From Streptomyces sp. JJ38 (GTDB lineage Bacteria; Actinomycetota; Actinomycetes; Streptomycetales; Streptomycetaceae), in NCBI RefSeq assembly GCF_019303475.1, contig NZ_JABLSI010000001.1, positions 116,248 to 180,247 of the forward strand: a DNA stretch of 64,000 nucleotides, given 5' to 3'. This document shows, one piece after another, positions 1-8,136 of this stretch. The position numbers and the translations under genes were made by a program. Numbering within the stretch: the stretch's first letter is position 1; each line of letters starts with the position of its first letter. The notes beneath the pieces are model-generated. The model ran no database searches and was not told the origin of the DNA. It was given only the letters and a program-made list of their open reading frames with translations.

Positions 1-10
1 CGCCCGCCGA

Positions 11-2458
11 TCACACGGGCCCGCCGATCACGAAGACGGCGTCGGAGAGCGGCACGCCCGAGCCGTCGCGCCGCGGGTCGATCTCGGGAAGCCGCGCGGG
101 TGCCCCCGACTTCGTCGCCGCCCTGGCCGGGGACGGGCCCGCCCAGGCCAGGGCCAGGCGCTCCTCGCCCTTGAGGAACCGCTGGCAGCGGACGCCGCCG
201 GTGGCGCGGCCCTTGCGCGGGTACTGGTCGAAGGGTGTGAGCTTGGCGGTGGCGAGGGTGTCGTCCAGTGTCCCCTGCGCGGCCGCTGCGGTGAAGACGA
301 CGGCCTCGGCGGCCGGGTCCACCGCGGTGAAGGAGATGACCTGTGCTCCCGCGCCCAGCTTGATGCCGGCCATACCGCCAGCGGCCCGCCCCTGGGGCCG
401 GACCTGGCTCGCCGGATACCGCAGCAACTGTGCCTCGTCGCTGACGAAGACGAGGTCCTCCTCTCCGGTGCGCAGTTCGACGGCGCCGACGATCCGGTCG
501 CCCTCCCGGAGCGAGATGACCTCCAACTCCTCCTTGTTGGCCGGGTAGTCCGGCACGACGCGCTTGACCACGCCCTGCCGCGTGCCGAGCGCGATCCCGG
601 GGGAGGACTCGTCCAGCGTGGTGAGGCACAGCAGTGACTCGCCGTCCTCCAGGGACAGGAACTCGGAGATCTCCGCCCCGCCGGCCAGGCTGGGCGTGGC
701 GGACGGCTCCGCGAGCTGCGGCAGGTCGACGACGGACAGCCGCAGCAGCCGGCCGGAGGAGGTCACGGCGCCGATCTCCCCGCGCGTCGTGGCCGGGACG
801 GCGGAGACGATCACGTCGTGCTTGGCGCGCTTCGCGCCCTGGCCGAAGACGGCGTCCACGGCCGCGGTACGGGCGAGCAGCCCGGTGGAGGAGAGCAGCA
901 CGCGGCACGGGTCGTCGGCGATCTCCAGCGGCACGGTGGCCACGGGCGTCCCCGTGGACTCCATCAGCACGGTGCGGCGGGGGGTGCCGTACTTCTTCGC
1001 GACGGCGCCGAGTTCGCTGGAGACGAGCTTGCGCAGCTCGGCGTCGGACTCCAGGATGCGGGTCAGCTCCTCGATCTCCAGGCCCAGGCGGTCCCGTTCG
1101 TCCTCCAGCTCCAGCCGGTCGAAGCGCGTCAGACGGCGCAAGGGGGTGTCGAGGATGTACTGCGTCTGGACGTCGGAGAGGCCGAAGCGCGCCATGAGCG
1201 CCTCCTTCGCCGCCGCCGCGTTGTCGCTCGACCGGATGATGCCGATGACCTCGTCGATGTCGACGAGCGCGACGAGCAGCCCTTCCACGAGGTGCAGCCG
1301 GTCCTGCCGCTTGCGGCGCCGGTAGGAGCTGCGGCGCCGCACGACCTCGAAGCGGTGGTCGACGTAGACCTCCAGCAGCTCCTTCAGACCGAGGGTGAGC
1401 GGCTGGCCGTCGACGAGGGCCACGTTGTTGATGCCGAAGGACTCCTCCATCGGCGTCAGCTTGTAGAGCTGCTCGAGCACGGCCTCCGGATGGAAGCCGT
1501 TCTTCACCTCGATGACGAGTCGCAGCCCGTGTTCGCGGTCGGTGAGGTCCTTGACGTCGGCGATGCCCTGGAGCTTCTTCGAGTTGACCAGGTCCTTGAT
1601 CTTGGAGATGACCTTCTCCGGGCCGACGGTGAAGGGCAGTTCGGTGACGACCAGGCCCTTGCGCCGCGCCGTGACCTGCTCGATCTCGGCGGTGGCCCGG
1701 ATCTTGAAGGTGCCGCGCCCCTTGGCGTAGGCGTCCTTGATGCCGCCGAGCCCCACGATCCGCCCTCCGGTGGGCAGATCCGGGCCGGGGACGTGCCTCA
1801 TCAGCGTCTCGAGATCCGCACCGGGGTGCTTGATCAGGTGCCGGGCGGCGGCGATGATCTCGCCGAGGTTGTGTGGCGGCATGTTCGTGGCCATGCCGAC
1901 GGCGATGCCGGAGGCCCCGTTGACGAGCAGGTTCGGGTAGGCCGCCGGGAGGGCGACGGGCTCCTGCTCGCTGCCGTCGTAGTTCGGCGCGAAGTCGACC
2001 GTCTCCTCGTCGATCGACTCGACCATCAGCCCGGCCGCCGAGGCGCTGCGGCACTCGGTGTACCGCATGGCGGCGGGCGGGTCGTCGTTGCCGAGCGAGC
2101 CGAAGTTCCCGTGGCCGTCCACCAGGGGCAGCCGCATCGAGAACGGCTGCGCCATGCGGACGAGGGCGTCGTAGATGGCGCTGTCGCCGTGGGGGTGGAG
2201 CTTGCCCATCACCTCGCCGACGACCCGGGCGCACTTGACGTAGGACCGTTCGGGCCGCAGGCCCATCTCGTGCATCTGGTAGAGGATGCGCCGGTGGACG
2301 GGCTTGAGCCCGTCCCGCGCGTCGGGCAGGGCCCGCGAGTAGATGACCGAGTAGGCGTACTCCAGGAAGGAGCCCTGCATCTCGTCGACGACATCGATGT
2401 CGAGGATGCGCTCTTCGAAATCCTCCGGCGGCGGGGTCTTCGTGCTGCGGCGGGCCAT
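11..2458 (-). CDS. parC: DNA topoisomerase IV subunit A (ParC/GyrA family)
   Basis: An 815-residue type IIA topoisomerase breakage-reunion subunit; with a ParE-type ATPase (not in the window) it would decatenate or relax DNA. The N-terminal domain shows the active-site Tyr133 in MRYTECR and the helix [10 protein letters not shown], where Ser93 and Asp97 correspond to the usual quinolone-resistance positions and look wild type. The C-terminal beta-pinwheel is present, but I see no QRRGGKG-like GyrA box, which favours topoisomerase IV over gyrase. The frame is open for a further 92 codons upstream, but that extension is low-complexity. The ATG at 2458 is preceded by AAGGAGC and begins [21 protein letters not shown], so I take it as the start. 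It is divergent from the M16 peptidase pair. The stop is close to the window edge but intact. Confidence 0.9.
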   Translation of the reverse strand: MARRSTKTPPPEDFEERILDIDVVDEMQGSFLEYAYSVIYSRALPDARDGLKPVHRRILYQMHEMGLRPERSYVKCARVVGEVMGKLHPHGDSAIYDALVRMAQPFSMRLPLVDGHGNFGSLGNDDPPAAMRYTECRSASAAGLMVESIDEETVDFAPNYDGSEQEPVALPAAYPNLLVNGASGIAVGMATNMPPHNLGEIIAAARHLIKHPGADLETLMRHVPGPDLPTGGRIVGLGGIKDAYAKGRGTFKIRATAEIEQVTARRKGLVVTELPFTVGPEKVISKIKDLVNSKKLQGIADVKDLTDREHGLRLVIEVKNGFHPEAVLEQLYKLTPMEESFGINNVALVDGQPLTLGLKELLEVYVDHRFEVVRRRSSYRRRKRQDRLHLVEGLLVALVDIDEVIGIIRSSDNAAAAKEALMARFGLSDVQTQYILDTPLRRLTRFDRLELEDERDRLGLEIEELTRILESDAELRKLVSSELGAVAKKYGTPRRTVLMESTGTPVATVPLEIADDPCRVLLSSTGLLARTAAVDAVFGQGAKRAKHDVIVSAVPATTRGEIGAVTSSGRLLRLSVVDLPQLAEPSATPSLAGGAEISEFLSLEDGESLLCLTTLDESSPGIALGTRQGVVKRVVPDYPANKEELEVISLREGDRIVGAVELRTGEEDLVFVSDEAQLLRYPASQVRPQGRAAGGMAGIKLGAGAQVISFTAVDPAAEAVVFTAAAAQGTLDDTLATAKLTPFDQYPRKGRATGGVRCQRFLKGEERLALAWAGPSPARAATKSGAPARLPEIDPRRDGSGVPLSDAVFVIGGPV

Positions 2459-2650
2459 CGCGGCGGCTGCTCCTTCGGATACGCGCGGTCGCGCCACCGG
2501 GTACGGGCTGGGTACGGCCGGGGCGCCGAAGCGGATGTGCTGGCACTGACGCGGACCATTGTGGACCCAGCCGCGGACAACCCGCCGTCCACCCCGCCCG
2601 GCCGGGAACTTCGCGCGGCCCTGCCGCGCTTGCATAGAGTGACAGGGCAG

Positions 2651-2680
2651 CCCGGGCCGGGCCCCTCCGGCCGGCCCGGG
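2651..2680. other. Perfect inverted repeat in the parC/M16 divergent region
   Basis: Arms cccgggccgg and ccggcccggg (10 bp each, 10-bp spacer) lie between the divergent parC and M16 genes. This 280-bp region must hold both promoters. The repeat sits about 60 bp before the M16 start, so it could be a 5' leader hairpin or an operator. Nothing in the sequence decides between these. Confidence 0.4.
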
Positions 2681-2739
2681 AACGACAGCCGATCCGCCCC
2701 GTCCACCCGCCGCCCCGCAGACGAAGGGACACATCGCGC

Positions 2740-4131
2740 ATGGCGCACACGGCCACGCCCCCGCCTCCCCAGGGAGTGCTCACAGCAACCGAACACCGGT
2801 TGGCCAACGGCCTGCGGGTGGTGCTCTCGGAGGACCACCTGACCCCCGTCGCCGCCGTCTGCCTCTGGTACGACGTCGGTTCCCGGCACGAGGTCAAGGG
2901 CCGCACCGGGCTGGCCCACCTCTTCGAGCACCTGATGTTCCAGGGCTCAGCCCAGGTGCCGGGCAACGGGCACTTCGAACTGGTCCAGGGTGTCGGCGGC
3001 TCGCTGAACGGCACGACGAGCTTCGAGCGCACCAACTACTTCGAGACGATGCCCGCCCATCAACTGGAGCTGGCTCTGTGGCTGGAGGCGGACCGCATGG
3101 GTTCGCTGCTCGCCGCCCTGGACGACGAGTCCATGGAGAACCAGCGGGACGTCGTCAAGAACGAGCGGCGCCAGCGGTACGACAACGTGCCCTACGGCAC
3201 GGCCTTCGAGACGCTGGTGGCCATGGCCTACCCCGAGGGCCACCCGTACCACCACACCCCGATCGGCTCCATGGCGGACCTGGACGCGGCCTCGCTGGAG
3301 GACGCCCGCCGGTTCTTCCGCACCTACTACGCGCCCAACAACGCGGTGCTGTCCGTCGTCGGGGACATCGACCCGGAGCAGACGCTGGCCTGGATCGAGA
3401 AGTACTTCGGCTCCATCCCCGGGCACGACGGCAAGCAGCCGCCCCGGGACGGCCGACTGCCCGACGTCATGGGGGAGGAGCCGCGGCGCACGCTCTACGA
3501 GGACGTCCCCTCCCGGGCGCTGCTCCACGCCTACCGGCTTCCGCACGACGGCACCCGTGAGGCGGACGCCGTCGACCTGGCGTTGACGGCGCTGGGCGGC
3601 GGTGAGTCGTCCCGCCTCTACAACCGGCTGGTGCGCAGGGACCGGACGGCGGTCACGGCGGGCTTCGGCATGCTGCGGCTGGCCGGCGCCCCCTCGCTCG
3701 GCTGGCTGGACGTCAAGGCGTCGGGTGAGTCCACCATCGCGGAGATCGAGGCGGCGGTCGACGAGGAGCTGGTCCGGTTCGCCTCGGAGGGGCCGAGCCC
3801 CGAGGAGATGGAACGCGCCCAGGCCCAGCTGGAGCGGGAGTGGCTGGACCGCCTGGCGACGGTGAGCGGCCGGGCGGACGAACTGTGCCGCTACGCCGTC
3901 CTCTTCGGCGATCCGCAGCTCGCCCTGACGGCGGTGCGGCGCGTCCTGGAGGTCACGCCCGAGGAGGTGCGGGAGGTGGCCGCCGCGCGGCTGGTCCCGG
4001 ACAACCGGGCCGTTCTGGTCTACGAACCGACGTCGGGCCCGCAGCCGGAGGAGGCGGAGGAGGCCACCGAGGTCATCGCCGACGACGTGGCCGACGTGCA
4101 CCACAACGCGCAGGAAGGGGCCGAGCAGTGA
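2740..4131 (+). CDS. M16 family zinc metallopeptidase, catalytic subunit
   Basis: A 463-residue insulinase/processing-peptidase type protein. The inverted zinc motif HxxEH is intact (His60-Leu-Phe-Glu63-His64, in [14 protein letters not shown]), with the usual downstream acidic helix ([16 protein letters not shown] region). Two homologous half domains follow in the order normal for the family. There is no signal peptide, so it is probably cytoplasmic. It overlaps the next gene by 4 bp (GTGA). The partner is the same length but lacks the zinc motif. This arrangement is known from bacterial heterodimeric M16 enzymes, where one chain cuts and the other helps hold substrate. The substrate cannot be read from the sequence. 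Confidence 0.9.
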   Translation: MAHTATPPPPQGVLTATEHRLANGLRVVLSEDHLTPVAAVCLWYDVGSRHEVKGRTGLAHLFEHLMFQGSAQVPGNGHFELVQGVGGSLNGTTSFERTNYFETMPAHQLELALWLEADRMGSLLAALDDESMENQRDVVKNERRQRYDNVPYGTAFETLVAMAYPEGHPYHHTPIGSMADLDAASLEDARRFFRTYYAPNNAVLSVVGDIDPEQTLAWIEKYFGSIPGHDGKQPPRDGRLPDVMGEEPRRTLYEDVPSRALLHAYRLPHDGTREADAVDLALTALGGGESSRLYNRLVRRDRTAVTAGFGMLRLAGAPSLGWLDVKASGESTIAEIEAAVDEELVRFASEGPSPEEMERAQAQLEREWLDRLATVSGRADELCRYAVLFGDPQLALTAVRRVLEVTPEEVREVAAARLVPDNRAVLVYEPTSGPQPEEAEEATEVIADDVADVHHNAQEGAEQ

Positions 4132-5519
4132 GCGACGCCACCCCCACCATGGAGTTCCACCCGCAGCCGCACGGCGGCGAGGCCAAGCCCTGGGCCTTCC
4201 CGGCGCCCGAGCGTGCCACGCTGCCCAACGGGCTGACCGTGCTGCACTGCCACCGGCCCGGCCAGCAGGTCGTGGCGGTGGACGTGAACCTCGTCGCTCC
4301 GCTGGACGCCGAGCCCGAGGGGCTGGACGGCGTCGCGACGATCATGGCCCGTGCCCTGAGCGAGGGGACGGACAAGTACACGGCGGAGGAGTTCGCCGCC
4401 GAGCTGGAGCGCTGTGGCGCCACGCTCGACGCCTTCGCCGACCACTCCGGCATCCGGGTGTCCCTGGAGGTGCCCGCCTCCCGGCTGCCCAAGGCGCTGG
4501 CTCTGCTGGCCGACGCGCTGCGCGCTCCCGCCTTCCCGGACGGCGAGGTGGCCCGGCTCGTCGCCAACCGTCTGGACGAGATCCCGCACGAGCTGGCCAA
4601 CCCGGCCCGTCGTGCCGCGATCGCCATGGCCGGGGAGCTGTTCCCGGCCGACGCGCGGATGTCGCGCCCGCGGCAGGGCACGGAGGAGACCGTCCGGCAC
4701 ATCGACGCCGCCGCCGTGCGCGCCTTCTACGAGGCACACGTGCGCCCGGCCGCCGCCACGGCCGTCGTCGTCGGCGACTTCACCGGTGTCGACCTCGCGG
4801 GGGCCCTGGCCGAGACGCTCGGCGCCTGGACGGGCTCCACCGCCGCGCCCGCCCCGATGGTGCCGGTGACCTCGGACGACACCGGCCGGGTGGTCATCGT
4901 CGACCGGCCGGGGGCCGTCCAGACGCAGCTGCTCATCGGACGCACCGGGGCCGACCGGCACGACGCCGTCTGGCCCGCGCAGGTGCTGGGCGTGTACTGC
5001 CTGGGCGGCACGCTCACCTCGCGGCTGGACCGCGTGCTGCGCGAGGAGAAGGGCTACACCTACGGGGTCCGCGCCTACAGCCAGGTGCTCCGTTCCACGC
5101 CCGACGGCCGTGGCGCGGCCATGCTCGCGATCAGCGGTTCCGTGGCCACGGACGTGACCGGCCCCGCGCTGGCCGATCTGTGGACCGTGCTGCGGACGGT
5201 GGCGGCCGAGGGGCTGACGGACGAGGAGCGCGACACCGCCGTGCAGAACCTGGTCGGTGTGGCTCCGCTGCGGTACGAGACGGCGGCCGCCGTCGCCGGG
5301 ACCCTGGCGGACCAGGTGGAGCAGTTCCTCCCGGACGACTTCCAGGCGCGGCTGTACGAGCGGCTGGCCGAGACGGGCACGGTGGAGGCCACCGCCGCGG
5401 CCGTGGCCGCGTTCCCGGTCGACCGCCTGGTCACCGTCCTGGTCGGGGACGCGGAGAAGATCGAGGCCCCGGTGCGTGAGCTGGGGATCGGGGAGGTCAC
5501 CGTCGTGCGCGGCGCGTAG
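4128..5519 (+). CDS. M16 family peptidase-like protein, non-catalytic partner
   Basis: A 463-residue M16-fold protein starting at a GTG that overlaps the stop of the preceding peptidase, with RBS-like aggaagggg about 10 bases upstream. Where an active enzyme has HxxEH this protein reads GLDGVATIMARAL, so the zinc ligands are missing. The C-terminal half retains the R/Y substrate-holding segment seen in inactive M16 chains (LREEKGYTYGVRAYS). Equal length, tight coupling and the lost metal site indicate an obligate heterodimer with the upstream gene. A strong hairpin terminator lies 50 bp downstream, so the pair forms a complete operon. Confidence 0.88.
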   Translation: MSDATPTMEFHPQPHGGEAKPWAFPAPERATLPNGLTVLHCHRPGQQVVAVDVNLVAPLDAEPEGLDGVATIMARALSEGTDKYTAEEFAAELERCGATLDAFADHSGIRVSLEVPASRLPKALALLADALRAPAFPDGEVARLVANRLDEIPHELANPARRAAIAMAGELFPADARMSRPRQGTEETVRHIDAAAVRAFYEAHVRPAAATAVVVGDFTGVDLAGALAETLGAWTGSTAAPAPMVPVTSDDTGRVVIVDRPGAVQTQLLIGRTGADRHDAVWPAQVLGVYCLGGTLTSRLDRVLREEKGYTYGVRAYSQVLRSTPDGRGAAMLAISGSVATDVTGPALADLWTVLRTVAAEGLTDEERDTAVQNLVGVAPLRYETAAAVAGTLADQVEQFLPDDFQARLYERLAETGTVEATAAAVAAFPVDRLVTVLVGDAEKIEAPVRELGIGEVTVVRGA

Positions 5520-5569
5520 CCCCGTGTGGAGCGGGTCCGGCCGGTCGGCACGACCCCGTGAACGCCTCC

Positions 5570-5606
5570 CTCAGCCCCCGGACGGCCCGGCCCTCCGGGG
5601 GCTGAG
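5570..5606 (+). terminator. Hairpin terminator after the M16 pair
   Basis: A perfect 13-bp stem, ctcagcccccgga paired with tccgggggctgag, closes an 11-base loop 50 bp after the second M16 gene. There is no T-tract, as is common for Streptomyces terminators. It separates the M16 operon from the riboswitch-controlled gene downstream. Confidence 0.75.
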
Positions 5607-5770
5607 GGCTGTCCGGAGCCCCTTCCACGTGGCCCGGATCACCCCGATGACCTGGGCAATGTGGCATGTGCGACAAAGTGACGGATTTTCTTGGCCCGCC
5701 CGGGATGTCCGGTTTAGCGTCGTCCCCGTTGCCCGTCAGAAGCGACCGCGGCCTGCGGCCGACGTGCAGC

Positions 5771-5895
5771 GCGTCATCGCCGAGTCCCCGACGAGGGGGA
5801 GCCGGGGACCCACATGTCCTTGGGGTGAATCGGGCCTGTCTGCCCGTAGGAGACCTTCCTGCTCCGAACCCGTCAGCTAACCCGGTAGGCGAGAA
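5771..5895 (+). promoter_or_regulatory. c-di-AMP riboswitch (ydaO/yuaA type)
   Basis: The leader of the M23 peptidase gene carries the hallmark blocks of the ydaO riboswitch in order: ATCGCCGAGTCC near 5777, a GGGGACCCA-type segment near 5812, GGGGTGAATCG near 5822, then GAACCCGTCAGCTAACC near 5866 and GGTAGGCG. The last block is the most conserved part of the class. Ligand (c-di-AMP) and gene-off logic are known for the family, which in actinobacteria often precedes cell-wall hydrolase genes. Here the aptamer ends about 20 bases before the TTG start, so control could be by terminator formation or by RBS access. Boundaries are approximate. Confidence 0.9.
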
Positions 5896-5916
5896 GGAAG
5901 GAAAGGACCCACACTC

Positions 5917-6696
5917 TTGGCGTTCAACCGTGCCTCCGGCAAGCTGAGCCGTTCCACCCGTTCCATCCGTCTCGGTACCGCCGCCGCGGCTGTCGCCGTC
6001 GGTGTGGCCGGCGTCGTCGCCGGGCCCGCCGCCGCGGCCGAGCACAAGAACACCTTCAGCGAGGCGCTCGCGATCGCTCCCTCGCTCGCCGGCCACGTGG
6101 CCGATCAGGCCGCCGCGCAGAAGAGCGCCGCGGCGGAGAAGGCCGCGGCCGAGAAGAAGGCCGCCGCGAAGAAGGCGGCGGAGAAGAAGGCCGCCGAGAA
6201 GAAGGCGGCTGCGAAGAAGGCGGCGGAGAAGAAGGCCGCGGCCAAGCGCGAGGACGCCGAGCGCGCCAACCGTTCCAAGCCCCGTCCGAGCGTCGTGGCC
6301 CCCATCACGGGCGGCGACGTGACGACGCCCTACAAGAGCGGCGGCCAGATGTGGTCGTCTGGCAAGCACAGCGGCATCGACTTCGCCGCCCGTACCGGTA
6401 CCCCCGTCAAGTCGGTCGCCGCGGGCACCGTCGTCACCGCCGGCTGGGGCGGCGCCTACGGCAACAACATCGTCGTCAAGCACAACGACGGCACCTACAC
6501 CCAGTACGGCCACCTGTCGGCCATCGGGGTCTCGGTCGGCCAGCAGGTCGGTGTCGGCCAGGAGATAGGCAAGGTCGGCTCGACCGGCAACTCCACCGGT
6601 CCGCACCTGCACTTCGAGGCCCGCACCGCCGCGACCTACGGCTCCGACATGGACCCGGTCGACTACCTGCGCGGCAAGGGCGTGCCGCTGTCCTGA
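5917..6696 (+). CDS. Secreted M23 family peptidoglycan endopeptidase
   Basis: A 259-residue exported cell-wall hydrolase starting at TTG behind a purine-rich RBS (gagaaggaaggaaagga). The N-terminus has a basic region, a hydrophobic Ala/Val stretch and a likely signal peptidase site near residues 38-41 (GPAAAAEHK). Residues about 65-112 are a Lys/Ala/Glu repeat tract (AAEKKAAAKK units), probably helical and able to bind anionic wall polymer. The C-terminal LytM domain retains both zinc motifs: HSGIDF (HxxxD) and PHLHFE (HxH). It lies directly under a c-di-AMP riboswitch, which fits wall-remodelling control. A textbook terminator follows, so it is monocistronic. Confidence 0.92.
   Translation: MAFNRASGKLSRSTRSIRLGTAAAAVAVGVAGVVAGPAAAAEHKNTFSEALAIAPSLAGHVADQAAAQKSAAAEKAAAEKKAAAKKAAEKKAAEKKAAAKKAAEKKAAAKREDAERANRSKPRPSVVAPITGGDVTTPYKSGGQMWSSGKHSGIDFAARTGTPVKSVAAGTVVTAGWGGAYGNNIVVKHNDGTYTQYGHLSAIGVSVGQQVGVGQEIGKVGSTGNSTGPHLHFEARTAATYGSDMDPVDYLRGKGVPLS
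6133..6245 (+). repeat. Lys/Ala/Glu-coding imperfect tandem repeat
   Basis: Repeated gagaagaaggccgcc / gcgaagaaggcggcg units inside the M23 peptidase gene encode alternating AAEKK and AAAKK pentads. The tract is in frame and is likely to vary in copy number between strains. Confidence 0.8.
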
Positions 6697-6718
6697 CACG
6701 GCGCCTCCCCGCACTCCC

Positions 6719-6755
6719 GGACCCCCGGCCTCCCGGCCGGGGGTCCGGCGTTTTT
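6719..6755 (+). terminator. Rho-independent terminator after the M23 gene
   Basis: A 12-bp perfect stem (ggacccccggcc / ggccgggggtcc, 4-base loop) is followed by ggcg and five T. It lies 23 bp after the M23 stop. Confidence 0.9.
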
Positions 6756-6853
6756 CCGTCGTATCTCAGCCGGGCATCGGAATTCTCGGAAGAGTGGAAT
6801 ACAGTTCGGTTCAGCGACACTCATAACGTGGGGATAACGGCGGAGGTTGGGGC

Positions 6854-7549
6854 ATGCGCATTTCCGCGCACATGGTGTGCACAGCGGTTCGCGACGACAT
6901 TGTCAGCGGTGCGCTGCCGCCGGGTTCCCGGCTCACCGAGGAGCTGCTCGCCCGCCGCTACGGCGTTTCCCGGGTGCCGGTGCGCGAGGCCCTGCGCACG
7001 CTGGAGTCGGAGGGCTTCGTCACCACTCGGCGGCACGCGGGGGCCTGCGTCGCCCAGCCGACCGAGCGGGAGGCGGCCGACCTGCTGGACATGCGGGCCC
7101 TGCTGGAGCCGCTCGGCGCCGCGCGGGCGGCGCACCGGCGCACCGAGGCGCACCTGAAGGTCCTGCGCGGCCTGGTGCGTCTCGGGCGGCAGCGCACCGA
7201 GCGTGGGCAGCTCTCCGACCTGCGCGCTCTGGGGGACTGGTTCCACGAGACGCTGGCGCAGGCCAGTGGCAGCCCCGCCTTGGAGACTCTCCTGGTGCAG
7301 CTCCGCCGCAAGATCACCTGGATGTACGCCGTCGATCAGGAGGACGCCCCCGGAGCGGTGGAGCGGGCCTCGGTCGTCTGGCGCGAGCACGGAGCGATCG
7401 TGGACGCGCTCGCCCGCCGGGACGCCGAGCGGGCCCGCGCACTGGCCGCGGCGCACGTCGAGCGCGCCGGGGCGATACGCCGGGCCCAGCGCCCGGTGAC
7501 GGTGAGGACAACGAAACCTGCCGTCAACACGGCGCGCGGCCCCGTTTAA
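6854..7549 (+). CDS. GntR family transcriptional regulator (FadR/FCD subgroup)
   Basis: A 231-residue DNA-binding regulator. Residues about 5-70 form the GntR winged helix, with the signature LARRYGVSRVPVREALRTLESEGFV. Residues about 85-210 are an all-helical FCD ligand domain containing the acidic and His positions typical of the FadR subgroup. The ATG follows cggaggttgggg. It stands alone between a terminator and the convergent ptsH gene, so its target is not obvious from context. The ligand is unknown; FCD regulators commonly bind small carboxylates. Confidence 0.88.
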   Translation: MRISAHMVCTAVRDDIVSGALPPGSRLTEELLARRYGVSRVPVREALRTLESEGFVTTRRHAGACVAQPTEREAADLLDMRALLEPLGAARAAHRRTEAHLKVLRGLVRLGRQRTERGQLSDLRALGDWFHETLAQASGSPALETLLVQLRRKITWMYAVDQEDAPGAVERASVVWREHGAIVDALARRDAERARALAAAHVERAGAIRRAQRPVTVRTTKPAVNTARGPV

Positions 7550-7711
7550 CAATTCCCGTATACAACGGAATCGGGAATTGCTTCCCGTGGTGTGTGCTGC
7601 CGGAATTCCGGAGCCGCCCGCAGGGGTGCCCGCTTTTCAGCGGAAGCGACTCCGGTGCTGAAATGCGGCGGGCGGTTCCACGGCGTCCGGACCGGTTTTC
7701 CGCCAGCCCGC

Positions 7712-7993
7712 TCAGACCGTCTCGGGCAGTTCTTCCAGCCCCTCGGAGACGAGTTTCGCCAGCCGCTCCAGCACGGCGTCGGCGTCCTCGGCCGCGGAGG
7801 CGAGTACGACCTCCTCGCCGCCCTCCGCGCCCAGGCCGAGCACGGAGAGCAGGGAGGCGGCGTTCACCGGTGAGCTCTCGGGCCTGGCGATGGTGACGGG
7901 GACACCGGCGGCCGTCGCCGCCCGGACGAAGATGGCGGCGGGTCGGGCGTGCAGGCCCTCAGCCCAGCCGATGGTGACGCGGCGCTCAGCCAT
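7712..7993 (-). CDS. ptsH: HPr phosphocarrier protein
   Basis: A 93-residue HPr. The phosphorylation site is in GLHARPA (the His of the family), and the conserved Ser-containing stretch NAASLLSVLGLGAEGGEEV follows. HPr passes phosphate from enzyme I to sugar-specific EIIA proteins in the cytoplasm. The frame is open 24 codons further upstream, but MAERRVTIGWAEGLHARPA at 7993, behind ggaagg, is the natural start. No other PTS gene is adjacent, as is usual in streptomycetes. Confidence 0.93.
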   Translation of the reverse strand: MAERRVTIGWAEGLHARPAAIFVRAATAAGVPVTIARPESSPVNAASLLSVLGLGAEGGEEVVLASAAEDADAVLERLAKLVSEGLEELPETV

Positions 7994-8136
7994 GGTGTTG
8001 CCTTCCGGTCGTTGCCTGTCAGGACCACTTCTCACCTGCGGGGCGCGTACCCCGCGGGTGAACATCGTGCACGGTGTGTTACGGATGCCGCACGCACCTC
8101 CCCGGACGGGGGTGGCCGCGCCGTAGGGTGGGGCCC

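Noticed and set aside
818..2842. 674-codon plus-strand frame
   Set aside because: Lies opposite parC, which has clear catalytic motifs; the plus-strand protein has none.
6133..6245. CRISPR-like or minisatellite repeat
   Set aside because: Repeats are in frame, code for AAEKK/AAAKK units and have no spacers.
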